Of a stretch of DNA of 24,884 bases, positions 1-8,401 are shown one piece after another. How positions within the stretch are numbered: the first letter of the stretch is position 1; every line of letters starts with the position of its first letter. The DNA lies in IMG/VR virus record IMGVR_UViG_3300008120_000879, positions 1 through 24,884 of that record. The stretch is one strand, 5' to 3'. The stretch comes from a virus. The notes below the pieces were generated by a model. The model had not been told where the DNA came from. It worked only from the letters and a program-made list of their open reading frames with translations, and did not search any database. Both the position numbers and the translations under genes were made by a program.

Positions 1-660
1 AAATCCATCTCTATTTCTGCGAACACGCATATTGGATGCTGGGATATGTCCAACATATCCTATTGTACCGTCAACTTTTCTGCCAATTTCCATATATCCA
101 TTGCCAGTTGCCTCATAATCAACATCTATTTTTTTCATCGTTTCGGTAAAACTCTCATCTTCATTTAAAGAGTCTATTACCTCATACATTCTAGACTTAC
201 CTCTGGAAATTTTTCTTCTTAAGAAATTTATTTTTTCTGTGTCAGAATCATCGATTTCTTCCAACTTTTCTTTAGTTTCTGAAGTTTCAATAAAATCGTA
301 TCCAAGGCCTACTGTGTTAGAAACCTTGGCGTCTACTGCGGCATGGTGGGGGGAAGAAACTTCATAAATTCTTGCAAGGTAGTCCATGTTATAGGGCGGC
401 TCAACGACCTCAAACATTACATATCCAGTTGCGTCTGGGTCTTCAATCTTCTTAGATTTTACGCCAGATACTCCCTGGTGAAACTTTTGTAATTGCCTAG
501 TATTCTTTCTTTTAAAGGAAGGTGATAGACCATCATATTTATTGATAGTCTCCATACTCTCTAGGAATGGGTCGGATGATGATTCAGAAGAGTATGTAAA
601 AAAGTCATTAGATGAAACTACATTAACTTCAGAAGATGAGTCTTCTATATATTCTGTCAT
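1..660 (-). CDS. Phage portal protein, PBSX-like family (N-terminal 220 residues; continues beyond the window)
   Basis: The frame starts with ATG at 660 and stays open to base 1, so the C-terminal part lies outside the window. Portal proteins form the dodecameric ring at the capsid vertex through which DNA is packaged and ejected and to which the neck attaches. The segment at residues 80-122 (VMFEVVEPPYNMDYLARIYE, then SSPHHAAVDAKVSNTVGLGY) is the typical N-terminal core of PBSX-type portals, where an N-terminal helix is followed by a 'V-x-A-K-x-x-x-x-x-G-x-G' element. Residues 186-218 (GNGYMEIGRK ... IGYVGHIPASNMRVRR) match the following conserved beta region. The first 60 residues are Ser/Glu/Asp rich and probably disordered. 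The start overlaps the upstream stop by 4 nt (ATGA), indicating translational coupling. Family assignment is from remembered motifs, not a search. Confidence 0.85.
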   Translation of the reverse strand, partial: MTEYIEDSSSEVNVVSSNDFFTYSSESSSDPFLESMETINKYDGLSPSFKRKNTRQLQKFHQGVSGVKSKKIEDPDATGYVMFEVVEPPYNMDYLARIYEVSSPHHAAVDAKVSNTVGLGYDFIETSETKEKLEEIDDSDTEKINFLRRKISRGKSRMYEVIDSLNEDESFTETMKKIDVDYEATGNGYMEIGRKVDGTIGYVGHIPASNMRVRRNRDGF

Positions 661-992
661 CTTAATCCCTTATTGTTTGACATAAGTTCATCTCTTGCAG
701 CGCCATAGTCAAGTTCATCTGGGATAAGTCCCCACTCCATGCGCTGCTTCTGATATTCGTATTCTTCATCTGTTACTCTTCTATTTCCTGCTAGAAAAAC
801 TGGTCGCCCTTCATTAATACCAAAGGACTTAACCGCGTCACGGAGAAGTTTAATCTTTTCTTGGTCTCCTTGTTTCGCTGGTATGTTTAAAAAGTTTTTT
901 TCATCATCAGCGACAAGCGCCCCGTCTGGCATTTCCCATAGATAGAGGCCGTAGTCAGTTTCTTGGACCTCTGTTATTTTAGTTTTTCCCAT
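657..992 (-). CDS. Conserved hypothetical phage protein, 111 aa, preceding the portal gene
   Basis: Small soluble acidic protein with no signal peptide or membrane segment. Its order is: a short variable N-terminus; a 'YLWEMPDG..VADDEKNFLNIPA' motif (residues 17-39); a helix 'KIKLLRDAVKSFGI'; 'GRPVFLAGNRRVTDEEYEYQ' (62-81); and an 'RMEWGLIPDELDYGAARDEL' end. I recall similar proteins with a 'MPDG-x-x-x-x-D..NFL.IP' and 'VTDEEYE.Q..R...GL.PD' pattern in phage head/terminase regions; none has a function I can state. ATG at 992 has no SD sequence, but a -10-like box (TATCAT) lies 6 nt upstream, so the gene may be translated from a leaderless mRNA. It overlaps the portal start by 4 nt, so the two are probably co-expressed and may work together in head assembly (inference). 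Confidence 0.75.
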   Translation of the reverse strand: MGKTKITEVQETDYGLYLWEMPDGALVADDEKNFLNIPAKQGDQEKIKLLRDAVKSFGINEGRPVFLAGNRRVTDEEYEYQKQRMEWGLIPDELDYGAARDELMSNNKGLR

Positions 993-998
993 ATGACT

Positions 999-1007
999 AT
1001 GATACCA
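999..1007 (-). promoter_or_regulatory. Candidate extended -10 promoter giving a leaderless mRNA for the head module
   Basis: On the minus strand, TGG-TATCAT is followed by 6 nt (AGTCAT) and then the ATG at 992. The TGn before the hexamer is the extended -10 element. A +1 about 7 nt after the box would fall on the A of ATG. No SD-like sequence exists between box and start. No good -35 is visible, with only a poor TTGTAG at 18-nt spacing. It lies in the 59-nt gap after the giant adhesin, where a new transcription unit for portal and head genes would make sense. Confidence 0.45.
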
Positions 1008-1051
1008 TTTTTTTAACCTAAACTACAAAAATGGGCTGCGTAGTGGACAAA

Positions 1052-4000
1052 TTAGTTCGCTAAGTCTATCTCTTCCCACGAAGATGTGACAAATTTTACC
1101 TTTGGAAGTTCCAACATTTCAAAATACTCGCTGTTTCTATAATATGTTTGAGGTGCTGCTGGCTCATCTGTTACAGATATAGTTCCTCCAGATATTGATC
1201 TAGAGACCCTTCCTATTAGGTCTTGATACTTATCTGAGACATATGATGCTGTATCTGTAGGAGTATTTTCATATACACATATTTTACCTATTGAACCATT
1301 AATCATATTCTGTGAAGATTTATTATTTCCTAGATGTATACTAGAGTCTATTTGTGCTGGCAAGACTACAAATATATGATAGATCTCTCCTACACTAATT
1401 TCGTAATTAGATGGATTAGTTATTAATTCACCATCTATATATAAATCATATGTTCCATATTTATTAAGACCGTCGTCTGAATATGAAAGCCCTGTAGAAG
1501 TTGCTCCAGATAAATCAAATATGTTATATGTTTCTGATGAATTGGGGTACTTTGTTACTTTAAATACTAATTCAAATGCATCGTAATCTGAAGAATTTTT
1601 AACAACCTTGCATCCAGTAGAAGCACCACGGTTAAACTTAATTCCTATATTTGAATCATGTGCCAATATATTAGTATTCCTACTTTTTATAACATATGAG
1701 TTATTCAAAAAGTTTGAACTTATATCTGTATTGGGGGTAAGAGTAAAGTTTGAAAGAGATGAAGTAATTGCATTTGAATTAAAAGATGAGGCGAACAGGT
1801 TGTTTATCTTAGGATTATCTGTATAGGAATCTTCTGTGACTACCTCCGCGTTTATAACAATTGGCTGCGGGTCAGAATAACTAATGCCAGGAATATTAGA
1901 AGGCTCAGTAACAATTGCATTGTTTACAAATAAGTGGGGCTTACTCGCGTCATTAAAAGTAATAATGCTATTGTTTGATTGATCCAGGCTCGTTGCTGTA
2001 TATTGCAATCTTCCAGTTTGAGAAACATTTAAGTCTCCATTAAATCTAAGCATATATAGTTCTGGAGAATACCAATTTATATCAGCAAAGTCTGTAAGTG
2101 AGTCTATCCCAAAGTTCCTTATCCTGTCTGGGAATGCATTCTCAGATGAAGGAAGGTTTCCTAAAAAGATATCTGTATATGATTCAACATTAGATATTTC
2201 TATATCATTAAATTCCTGAGAGCCCACTTTTGCAGATAATGAAAGTTCAGTAAAATTAAATGCTAAATTATATTGACCAGTAGTTAAAGTATTAGATTGA
2301 AAGAGTAGGTTTGGAGAGGGGTCTTCTGATTCATCTAAAATATACCCCGAAATTTTGTTACTTTCCTTTTTAATTATTAATGCATAGGCATTGCTAATAG
2401 GAGTTATAGAAAGTAAAACTCCATCTCCAGAGGTGGAATCTAGTCCAATCTGCATTCTTATTGTAGATGAATATGGATTGAAGTATTTGTCTACATTATC
2501 TATATTTATGTAACAATCTCCAGAAAAAGATATACCTGTAGAATCTAATTCATACGACCCGCCAAAAAGTCCGTATGAAATTGATGCTGGCTTGACGATA
2601 GGCATATAAAAACCGTTATTTGTATAAATCAAGTTTTGAGAAACTATTTGATCAGTCTTTGCTAACTCAGTTATATCTAGTTCCTTTGTAGAATATATTG
2701 AATTATAGTCAGTATTTATACTGTCTCCAGAATACCTAATGGATAAACTATCAGAAACATCATTCCTAGCATAGTCTAATCTTTTTAATATATGACTTCT
2801 ATTTACTGCAAATGGGTAGATGGCTACGGATGATATAAATAATGGATCACTTGAATATGATAGTTCGTCCCAGTAAACAGCATAGTTAGATTTTTCTAAA
2901 AGAACTGCGTCTACAAGAAAAGTTTGTCCCGCCGTCCCAGCAGTTGAATCGACAATAATTATTTCTGCATAGTTTTCATTGTATCCAGGGGTAAACTGAA
3001 GACTAACCTCCTGCCATCCATCAGAATTAGCAATAGTTAAAGAATCTTCATAAGTATTAATAACAGTAGTAGAAGATATTTCATCATAAGTTTTACAAAT
3101 CAATTTAATAGAAGAAGATTCTTGACCAGTGGGGACTCTCACCTGTGCAGATAGTTGATACGTCTGGTATTTTTGGACAGGTTGTTTATCTGATAGAGTT
3201 ATTCCAGAGTTTGCAAGTGCCGACTTTGATATAGAAACACTTTTATTACCTGAATAAGATTCTAAATTATTAGTAGAGATTGATGTTCCACTTCCATATG
3301 CAGACCAAAACTCTGTTCCCTCCTCAAACGACGGATTAGAAAGGATGTTCCTTGGAGTAGAGCAGGGTCCAAATACTACAGACGGTATGAGAGAAGTATT
3401 TATTAAATCATTAAACCTAAAGTCCTCATCAAGTGTTACTGATACAGGATCTCTATCGTCAAAGTACAAATCGATTTTCCTGTTCATATAGGATATCGCT
3501 ACATAGTGTTGGAGTTCCCAGTCAATCACCTGAATGCTTTCTGTCTTACCAGAAGATTCTATAAATACTCTATCTCTTTCTACATAGCAATTTAGGAATG
3601 TTCCTATCTTTAATAAATTATGTCTATATGCTGGAGGCTTCTCCACTGCGAACCAAAATTCAATGGTCGCTGGCTTGTTTTCAGTTCCAGAAATAAATAA
3701 TTTATATATGTTATCTAATGTGAGGGATGTTTGTTCTAGAAGTTTTACGCAACTTTCAGTTCCAAAAACTATGGGCTTTATATTATTATGATCGTATTCA
3801 AATACATTAATGTTATTAGTTAGCACATAGTCTTCTAATTGGTAGGCACTACCCTCATAAAATTGAATTCCATCTATTAAGAGTTCATCTCCTATAGATC
3901 CAGAATCGGTACTTGCTACCCCCCAAGAAATGAAATAATCATTATCGTTAGGAGTTGCTATTAAGTCGGTATGATATATTGTTGTCCACTCAGATGAAGA

Positions 4001-4405
4001 AATTTGAAATTCGTTAGAAAATCTAACGGGCTCTGAAAGTGTAGATCCACTCTGAGTTGTAAAATATTCGATTCTAATGCGAGCGTTTCGTGATCCCTGC
4101 CCCCTTTTGACTCGGGCAATCATGGTGTATCTTCTACCAGGATACACTTGAATCCTTGATCCAGAAGAAATTTTTGTAGATATTGCTTCTGTAGCAGAGT
4201 TAGCAACTGCTTTAAGACAGGCACTTCCCACATAGGAGTCTGAGGTAACTCTAGATATTGAAGTATTAGAGTCTACCGCTGACCATCCAGAGGTAGAAGT
4301 TTCTAGTGAATACTGATTCTGAGTCAATAAGTTTTCTACGCCAAAGGATGGGGATTCCCAGTAGCCTAGCGGCCTGTCTGACAGAACGAGTTGGGAATAG
4401 GACAT
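1052..4405 (-). CDS. Giant tail adhesin, 1117 aa, with carbohydrate-binding-module-like and LamG-like domains
   Basis: Largest gene of the window. The N-terminus 'MSYSQLVLSDRPLGYWE' is the usual opening of phage LamG/concanavalin-like tail proteins. Domains that can be seen: a CBM4/9-like jelly roll at about 25-192 (NLLTQNQYSLETSTSGWSAV ... LLIDGIQFYEG); a LamG-like beta sandwich at about 205-345 (ATIEFWFAV, HYVAISYMNRKIDLYFDD); a second CBM4/9-like domain at about 350-510 (NILSNPSFEEGTEFW ... FLVDAVLLEKSN); and two further LamG-like regions at about 600-770 and 880-1080. The repeated carbohydrate-binding folds suggest binding of host surface glycans as a receptor-binding or side-fibre protein. 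There is no catalytic signature. It is last in the tail/adhesin block and precedes the portal. Its ATG has no SD but has TATAAT 6 nt upstream. Domain boundaries are approximate and inferred by eye. Confidence 0.8.
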   Translation of the reverse strand: MSYSQLVLSDRPLGYWESPSFGVENLLTQNQYSLETSTSGWSAVDSNTSISRVTSDSYVGSACLKAVANSATEAISTKISSGSRIQVYPGRRYTMIARVKRGQGSRNARIRIEYFTTQSGSTLSEPVRFSNEFQISSSEWTTIYHTDLIATPNDNDYFISWGVASTDSGSIGDELLIDGIQFYEGSAYQLEDYVLTNNINVFEYDHNNIKPIVFGTESCVKLLEQTSLTLDNIYKLFISGTENKPATIEFWFAVEKPPAYRHNLLKIGTFLNCYVERDRVFIESSGKTESIQVIDWELQHYVAISYMNRKIDLYFDDRDPVSVTLDEDFRFNDLINTSLIPSVVFGPCSTPRNILSNPSFEEGTEFWSAYGSGTSISTNNLESYSGNKSVSISKSALANSGITLSDKQPVQKYQTYQLSAQVRVPTGQESSSIKLICKTYDEISSTTVINTYEDSLTIANSDGWQEVSLQFTPGYNENYAEIIIVDSTAGTAGQTFLVDAVLLEKSNYAVYWDELSYSSDPLFISSVAIYPFAVNRSHILKRLDYARNDVSDSLSIRYSGDSINTDYNSIYSTKELDITELAKTDQIVSQNLIYTNNGFYMPIVKPASISYGLFGGSYELDSTGISFSGDCYINIDNVDKYFNPYSSTIRMQIGLDSTSGDGVLLSITPISNAYALIIKKESNKISGYILDESEDPSPNLLFQSNTLTTGQYNLAFNFTELSLSAKVGSQEFNDIEISNVESYTDIFLGNLPSSENAFPDRIRNFGIDSLTDFADINWYSPELYMLRFNGDLNVSQTGRLQYTATSLDQSNNSIITFNDASKPHLFVNNAIVTEPSNIPGISYSDPQPIVINAEVVTEDSYTDNPKINNLFASSFNSNAITSSLSNFTLTPNTDISSNFLNNSYVIKSRNTNILAHDSNIGIKFNRGASTGCKVVKNSSDYDAFELVFKVTKYPNSSETYNIFDLSGATSTGLSYSDDGLNKYGTYDLYIDGELITNPSNYEISVGEIYHIFVVLPAQIDSSIHLGNNKSSQNMINGSIGKICVYENTPTDTASYVSDKYQDLIGRVSRSISGGTISVTDEPAAPQTYYRNSEYFEMLELPKVKFVTSSWEEIDLAN

Positions 4406-4411
4406 ATATTA

Positions 4412-4417
4412 ATTATA
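4412..4417 (-). promoter_or_regulatory. Candidate -10 box (TATAAT) for leaderless transcription of the giant adhesin gene
   Basis: Minus strand reads TATAAT-TAATAT-ATG, with the perfect hexamer exactly 6 nt before the start at 4405 and no SD sequence. The stop codon of the upstream gene (4420-4422) lies just before the box. No -35 element is recognisable. AT-rich composition raises the chance of a fortuitous match, but the same geometry recurs at two other SD-less starts (992 and 15413). Confidence 0.5.
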
Positions 4418-4419
4418 TC

Positions 4420-4914
4420 TTATTTGTGGGATAATCCTGTGTTTTCTAAGACACCTAGGTTTTTAAAAAATCTTTCTGAATCAAACCTTTGATTATCCTT
4501 AGAAAAAATTCTACCAATTTGTAAGGCTAGTTCCTCATATATTCTTACATCTAGATGATTTTTTATATTTTTTAGTGCATCTGATACTTCAATGTATGTA
4601 GATCTCATAAAAACTGGATCTATTCCTGGTGGTCTTTTTATTATTTTTTCAGACACTCTCCCCGATGGCTCATATAAAGTTACTTTTAGAAAATTTTTTG
4701 CGAATCCCCAATCTACATATGAATCATACACTCTTACTGCATCTATTGCATTATCGTAAGATATTATAGATCTAGGAGGATTCTCCCCGTCCCTTGAAAT
4801 AGATATTATGTAATGTCCAACAGTTCTTTCTTGAACCCCTTTGACATATTCATTTAATATTCTTTCATTTTCTGGATTGAGTTGTCCCCATTCATCTCGT
4901 ATAGTATCATTCAT
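4420..4914 (-). CDS. Hypothetical protein, 164 aa, between the hydroxylase block and the giant adhesin
   Basis: I do not recognise this family. The protein is soluble and mixed alpha/beta. The middle contains a small beta-rich unit (GHYIISISRDG, RSIISYDNAIDAVRVYDSYV, residues 33-67) that looks like a short domain for an appended argument of repetitive 'I-S-x-D-x-A-x-x-x-x-x-Y' type, followed by 'FLKVTLYEPSGRVSEKIIKR' (75-94) and a helical C-terminus (SDALKNIKNHLDVRIYEELA). There are no cysteines, no signal peptide and no membrane helix. Its ATG overlaps the stop of the upstream hydroxylase by 1 nt (TAATG), so it is translationally coupled to that gene. Position between enzymes and adhesin permits a chaperone or accessory role, which is speculation. 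Confidence 0.7.
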   Translation of the reverse strand: MNDTIRDEWGQLNPENERILNEYVKGVQERTVGHYIISISRDGENPPRSIISYDNAIDAVRVYDSYVDWGFAKNFLKVTLYEPSGRVSEKIIKRPPGIDPVFMRSTYIEVSDALKNIKNHLDVRIYEELALQIGRIFSKDNQRFDSERFFKNLGVLENTGLSHK

Positions 4915-5600
4915 TAAATATCTTTTTTCTTATATGCCTGTACATGCTCTGGATTAAATGGGTCGTATCCATCTACAAATATAAACGCTGTAGAGATATA
5001 CTTGTACCCAGATTTTACTGGATGTGATTGATGTAGATATGGATGGGTGGAGGGAAATATCAGCGCTGACCCTGCCTTTGGCTTAATCCAAAAATCCAGA
5101 TTGGGATCATCTAAATTAGTACCTGGCCTACTCTTTCCCTCTCTATCGATCATAAAGGAAATCTCTCCACCTTCACAGTCTTCATTAAAATATAAGACTA
5201 TAGAATATAGAAGATTCATATCCCCATCTTGAGTGTCATGATGCACACCCAGACCACCTCCTGGCGGGTACTTACACATATCTAAAGATGGAGAAATATT
5301 TGGTTCAATATCTAGACCCCTATCTGTTACAAATTGCTTGGCTACTCTTTCTATTGCACTTCTCATATTTTCTATGATTTCTTTTTCCAGCAATCGGTTA
5401 TCTCCCGTAGAGGAATCTCTTTTGTCAAAAAAGAGATCCTTTCTTTCTCTATGGCAGGAGTCCTGCTTCCACATTGAAATAGATTGATGAACTTTCTCAT
5501 CTTCGTTTATTCTTTCTAGATCATCTATAACTTTCTGCGGGTCTTCAATTACATCAGTGTAATAGAAAATATTGTCATAATAAATTTTTTCTAAATTCAC
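4914..5600 (-). CDS. 2-oxoglutarate/Fe(II)-dependent hydroxylase, prolyl-4-hydroxylase-like, 228 aa
   Basis: P4Hc-type dioxygenase. It should couple oxidative decarboxylation of 2-oxoglutarate to hydroxylation of a substrate, in this family often a proline or lysine side chain. The facial triad is visible: H120-x-D122 (GVHHDTQDGD) and distal H190 (PYLHQSHPVKSG). K200 (SGYKY) is the expected 2-oxoglutarate anchor. The core strand 'LLYSIVLYFNEDCEGGEISF' and 'KPKAGSALIFPSTHPYLH' are typical. An insertion between these (residues 150-172) lengthens the fold. Starts with GTG directly after the TAA of the upstream hydroxylase (0-nt gap) without a clear SD. Last of three hydroxylases in tandem. Substrate unknown; tail proteins are the local candidates. 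It could instead modify host proteins or a small molecule. Confidence 0.88.
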   Translation of the reverse strand: MNLEKIYYDNIFYYTDVIEDPQKVIDDLERINEDEKVHQSISMWKQDSCHRERKDLFFDKRDSSTGDNRLLEKEIIENMRSAIERVAKQFVTDRGLDIEPNISPSLDMCKYPPGGGLGVHHDTQDGDMNLLYSIVLYFNEDCEGGEISFMIDREGKSRPGTNLDDPNLDFWIKPKAGSALIFPSTHPYLHQSHPVKSGYKYISTAFIFVDGYDPFNPEHVQAYKKKDI

Positions 5601-6341
5601 TTATCCCAACTCCTCTATTTTATATTTTTCACCGTTTTCAGAAATTTTATAGCCCTCTTCTAAAAGAGTTTGCCATTCTTTTTTCTGAACATTCTGCTTT
5701 TCTCTAATACTTTTCATCTCTTCTTGCCATTGTTTTTTTAGTTCCTCTGGGTATGCAACTTCATCCCTATCGTCCCAAAACGATCCTATGGTATATCTAG
5801 TACCACTTTTTATTAAGGTAACCTCATGGATATTTTTAAATCCTCCTGAAAAGCAGGCAAGCATTCCTTTCTTGGGATATATTTCTATATCCTTATTTGT
5901 AAACTTTAAAGTTCCACCAACAAAGTCGTCATTCAAATATAAGAATGCTGCGTATCTACTTCTTTCAAACGGGCTTGGATTTCCTTCAAGGTCGGTGTTG
6001 TCTGAGTGTGGTCTGGCGTATGCACCTGGCTCCCATTTTTGACTATGAAATCCAATCTTGAATATTGAACTTTTATCTAGTCCATGAATAGATGCTACAC
6101 ACTCAATAAATCTATCTTCAAGTTCTGAGAAGAAATTATTATTCAAACCAAATTCTTTTACCTCTTCATCAGTGTCTCTTGGAGTTACAGAAGAATATGA
6201 CTCATAAAAAGATATTGGCATCCATTCAAGTCTCCCGTTTTCTGTTTGCTTGTCTAGAATCTTTATTACCTTTTCGCACTCTTCTTCTGTAATAAAATCT
6301 TCAAATACAAGTATGTCCTCTGTGATCCTTTTTTCTATCAT
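5601..6341 (-). CDS. 2-oxoglutarate/Fe(II)-dependent hydroxylase, 246 aa, with charged C-terminal tail
   Basis: P4Hc-fold dioxygenase. Counting from the chosen start, the iron ligands are H112-x-D114 (ARPHSDNTD) and H172 (KNIHEVTLIKSG), with R182 (SGTRY) binding the 2-oxoglutarate carboxylate. The intervening 'YAAFLYLNDDFVGGTLKF' is the usual central strand pair. Past the core there is an unusual extension of about 60 residues rich in Lys/Glu/Gln (KKQWQEEMKSIREKQNVQKK), probably helical and absent from its neighbours. The frame is open further upstream to 6377, but ATG 6341 is preferred: it has a strong SD (AAGGAGG, 5-6 nt upstream), gives the 4-nt ATGA overlap with the preceding gene, and the protein then begins with the expected 'DILVFEDFITEEEC' strand. 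Substrate unknown. Confidence 0.88.
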   Translation of the reverse strand: MIEKRITEDILVFEDFITEEECEKVIKILDKQTENGRLEWMPISFYESYSSVTPRDTDEEVKEFGLNNNFFSELEDRFIECVASIHGLDKSSIFKIGFHSQKWEPGAYARPHSDNTDLEGNPSPFERSRYAAFLYLNDDFVGGTLKFTNKDIEIYPKKGMLACFSGGFKNIHEVTLIKSGTRYTIGSFWDDRDEVAYPEELKKQWQEEMKSIREKQNVQKKEWQTLLEEGYKISENGEKYKIEELG

Positions 6342-6988
6342 GGCTGCCTCCTTCCAGTATGTTTTTTTATTGTCCAAAAGAACGGTACGGTATACCTAAT
6401 TCCTGATTTTATTTCGCTAACTCCATGAATATAGTTCATGTCTCCTGGGAAGAAGTATGCTGACCCAGCCTTTGGCTTGAACTGAATTCCTTGATTGGGG
6501 AAGTATAACTCCCCGCCCTCATAATCATCATTGATATAGAAAAGCCCTGCAATGTCGTACCACGGGAAATCATTTGGTTTGCCTGCGTCTGGACCAGAAT
6601 GCAATTCTTTATCCGCGTGTGGCATTTGAAATTGACCAGGAAGCCATCTTACCATGGCAGGGCTAGTAGGAGCGGCATCTACTGAAAAATATGAATCTAC
6701 TTCAATCTTAAGCCTAGCGACCATACCTTCAATAATATCTATTATTGATGTGTCTATTTTAGATATATTAGGATAGGTAATAACTCTGTCATCCCAGTAA
6801 TTTGAGTCATATATTACTGTTCCATTTTCGTTATAGTGAGTTTCAGTCACATCCCAGACTGTATTGCCTCTGATAAAAGAATTTAACTTATACAACTCTT
6901 CTCCAGTTATAAAGTTATCTAAAGAAATAATGTTTTCTGGAGAATCGCCAAAAAATCCCGATGGGGTTATAGATTTTGGATGCATCAT
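6338..6988 (-). CDS. 2-oxoglutarate/Fe(II)-dependent hydroxylase, prolyl-4-hydroxylase-like, 216 aa
   Basis: Complete P4Hc-type dioxygenase. The iron-binding triad is H124-x-D126 (FQMPHADKE) and H188 (MNYIHGVSEIKSG), and R198 (SGIRY) is the co-substrate anchor. The core 'DIAGLFYINDDYEGGELYF' and 'KPKAGSAYFFPGDMNYIH' are textbook for the phage branch of the family. Residues 21-40 (ISLDNFITGEELYKLNSFIR) are the usual N-terminal 'fixation' strand and helix. ATG 6988 overlaps the upstream stop by 4 nt (ATGATG, two possible Met starts). It begins a run of three hydroxylases. Sequence divergence from its neighbours outside the active site suggests that they act on different substrates or sites. Confidence 0.9.
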   Translation of the reverse strand: MMHPKSITPSGFFGDSPENIISLDNFITGEELYKLNSFIRGNTVWDVTETHYNENGTVIYDSNYWDDRVITYPNISKIDTSIIDIIEGMVARLKIEVDSYFSVDAAPTSPAMVRWLPGQFQMPHADKELHSGPDAGKPNDFPWYDIAGLFYINDDYEGGELYFPNQGIQFKPKAGSAYFFPGDMNYIHGVSEIKSGIRYTVPFFWTIKKHTGRRQP

Positions 6989-7701
6989 AAGTACTTTCTT
7001 CTAGACCAAACTTTATTCAAATAAACGCCTCCGCTTGGAACGCGAAACTTTGCGCTATTTTCTACATTATTATTATACATCACTTGCTCGTCAGGATACT
7101 CATATTCCTTCTCCCAATCATCCCTCTTAAACGGAAGCAATTGTAAGTACGGAGTTCCTTGTGGAATAGTACCCTCCCATCCATCTCTAATAAAAAATGG
7201 AACCGTACCTGGAAGACTAACTTTATCGTTATCCACAATTCCTGTAGTATTTAAAAATGGTAGGTCGAATCTATTAAATGGCTGTGACCATAAAACACTA
7301 TAGCCGTCTGGAGTTTTAATTCCCCAGTCAGGCCACCACGCAAAATGTTCTTTTCTGTAACCCTCTGGCTGCATAAAGTCAGGCATTTCGCTACGCTTGT
7401 GGACAAAATCAGCGTATCGGGGATGTGTTTTAACATCCAGAACATTATTAGAATAATAAAAGGTTATGTCGCATGGAGTCTTTAATACATATCCAGTTCC
7501 AAGAATGTCGTATATGGCTGGGCAGGCCTTCCATGATGGAACCTTTCCTCCATCTGGACCAATCACCTCTTCACCTTCATGATTCTTCAAGTACCTACTA
7601 GAATTCATATACCAATCAGGGATACTTTTTACAGATGGAGAAGGGTTGGTTTTGGTGCTGTCATTTAGCCATGGCCTATTGGCGAGGAACTTAATCTTCA
7701 T
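6985..7701 (-). CDS. Cupin-like conserved phage protein, 238 aa (paralogue A of three)
   Basis: Function unknown. It shares a clear ordered motif set with two other proteins here (16043-16783 and 17818-18570): 'SIPDWYMN' near residue 27; 'KACPAIYDILGTGYVLKTP' at 58-76; 'TPDGYSVLWSQPFNRFDLPF' at 130-149; 'GTVPFFIRDGWEGTIPQGTP' at 165-184; 'LQLLPFKRDDWE'; and a basic end 'RRKYL'. The central 'P-x-G-(T)-P-x-x-Q-x-x-P-F-K-R' beta pattern suggests a cupin-like or DUF6065-like beta barrel, which is inference. I recall homologues in cyanophage genomes next to 2OG-Fe(II) oxygenases. Its ATG lies inside the end of the upstream gene (11-nt overlap), so the two are coupled. No signal peptide or membrane segment. 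Confidence 0.75.
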   Translation of the reverse strand: MKIKFLANRPWLNDSTKTNPSPSVKSIPDWYMNSSRYLKNHEGEEVIGPDGGKVPSWKACPAIYDILGTGYVLKTPCDITFYYSNNVLDVKTHPRYADFVHKRSEMPDFMQPEGYRKEHFAWWPDWGIKTPDGYSVLWSQPFNRFDLPFLNTTGIVDNDKVSLPGTVPFFIRDGWEGTIPQGTPYLQLLPFKRDDWEKEYEYPDEQVMYNNNVENSAKFRVPSGGVYLNKVWSRRKYL

Positions 7702-8401
7702 CTGTAACCTTGATTAATATTTTTTTAGCCTCATGCTCTCCATAAGGATTATTGTTATGATCGACTGCGTTTCTGTAAAAATGAGTCCATTCCCCCTTAG
7801 AATTCAATTCTTGGGAGATTTCTCCACGCCTTTTAATTCGCTCGGTCCATGAATTTTCAGACATAAAATTAGGCTGTCCAGAAATTATAGATACCTCTGT
7901 ATTGTTTAATTCTGAAAGAGAAATGGGAAGAATTGATGCAACTATAGTTCCAGCGGGTATTGTAATTATTTCTTTTGCCTTAGTCACCATAATTGCTATT
8001 GGTAATGATCCTATTAATGCTGATGTACTTATTATTGTGCTAATACACTGTATGCCATCTAAAAATATATTTGGAGGGGGCGTTGTCATAATAGAAATAT
8101 TTTCTTCTGGAGAAAAATATAGCCCCGTTTCAAAACTGATGCTTCTATTTCCTCTATTTGTATGGGCAAAGTTTCCGCCCTTGATAATTTCTATGTGATG
8201 GTTAGAAGAAGTATTGACTCCATCCCACCTGAAAGAAAGATCTTCTTTGAACGCAACTCCTAGTCCAGCCCTATTTGCTAGTGAAACGGGAAAGCATTGA
8301 TAGGCATGTCTATCAAACGTGGCGTCCATCCAGTCCCTATTCATTGGTAATTGATCTAAAATAGCGGGAGAGCCTACATCCTTATACACTTTTATTTTCA
8401 T
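7691..8401 (-). CDS. DUF6065-like protein, 236 aa
   Basis: The opening 'NRDWMDATFDRHAYQCFPVS' (residues 21-40) followed by 'LANRAGLGVAF..DLSFRWDG' matches my memory of the DUF6065 family (bacterial and phage proteins with 'DWMDATP.RFAYRCLPL.IAN..GW'). Later elements are 'GNFAHTNRGNRSISFETGLY', 'IMTTPPPNIFLDGIQCIST', and a hydrophobic beta-rich section 'LPIAIMVTKAKEIITIPAGT' then 'VASILPISL'. The IPAGT...LP step parallels the IP-x-GTP...PFKR step of the cupin-like paralogues, which suggests a shared fold (inference). Hydrophobic runs are beta strands, not obvious membrane helices. It overlaps the upstream hydroxylase by 1 nt (TAATG) and the downstream paralogue by 11 nt. Biochemical role unknown. 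The family name is less sure than the conserved motif. Confidence 0.7.
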   Translation of the reverse strand: MKIKVYKDVGSPAILDQLPMNRDWMDATFDRHAYQCFPVSLANRAGLGVAFKEDLSFRWDGVNTSSNHHIEIIKGGNFAHTNRGNRSISFETGLYFSPEENISIMTTPPPNIFLDGIQCISTIISTSALIGSLPIAIMVTKAKEIITIPAGTIVASILPISLSELNNTEVSIISGQPNFMSENSWTERIKRRGEISQELNSKGEWTHFYRNAVDHNNNPYGEHEAKKILIKVTDED

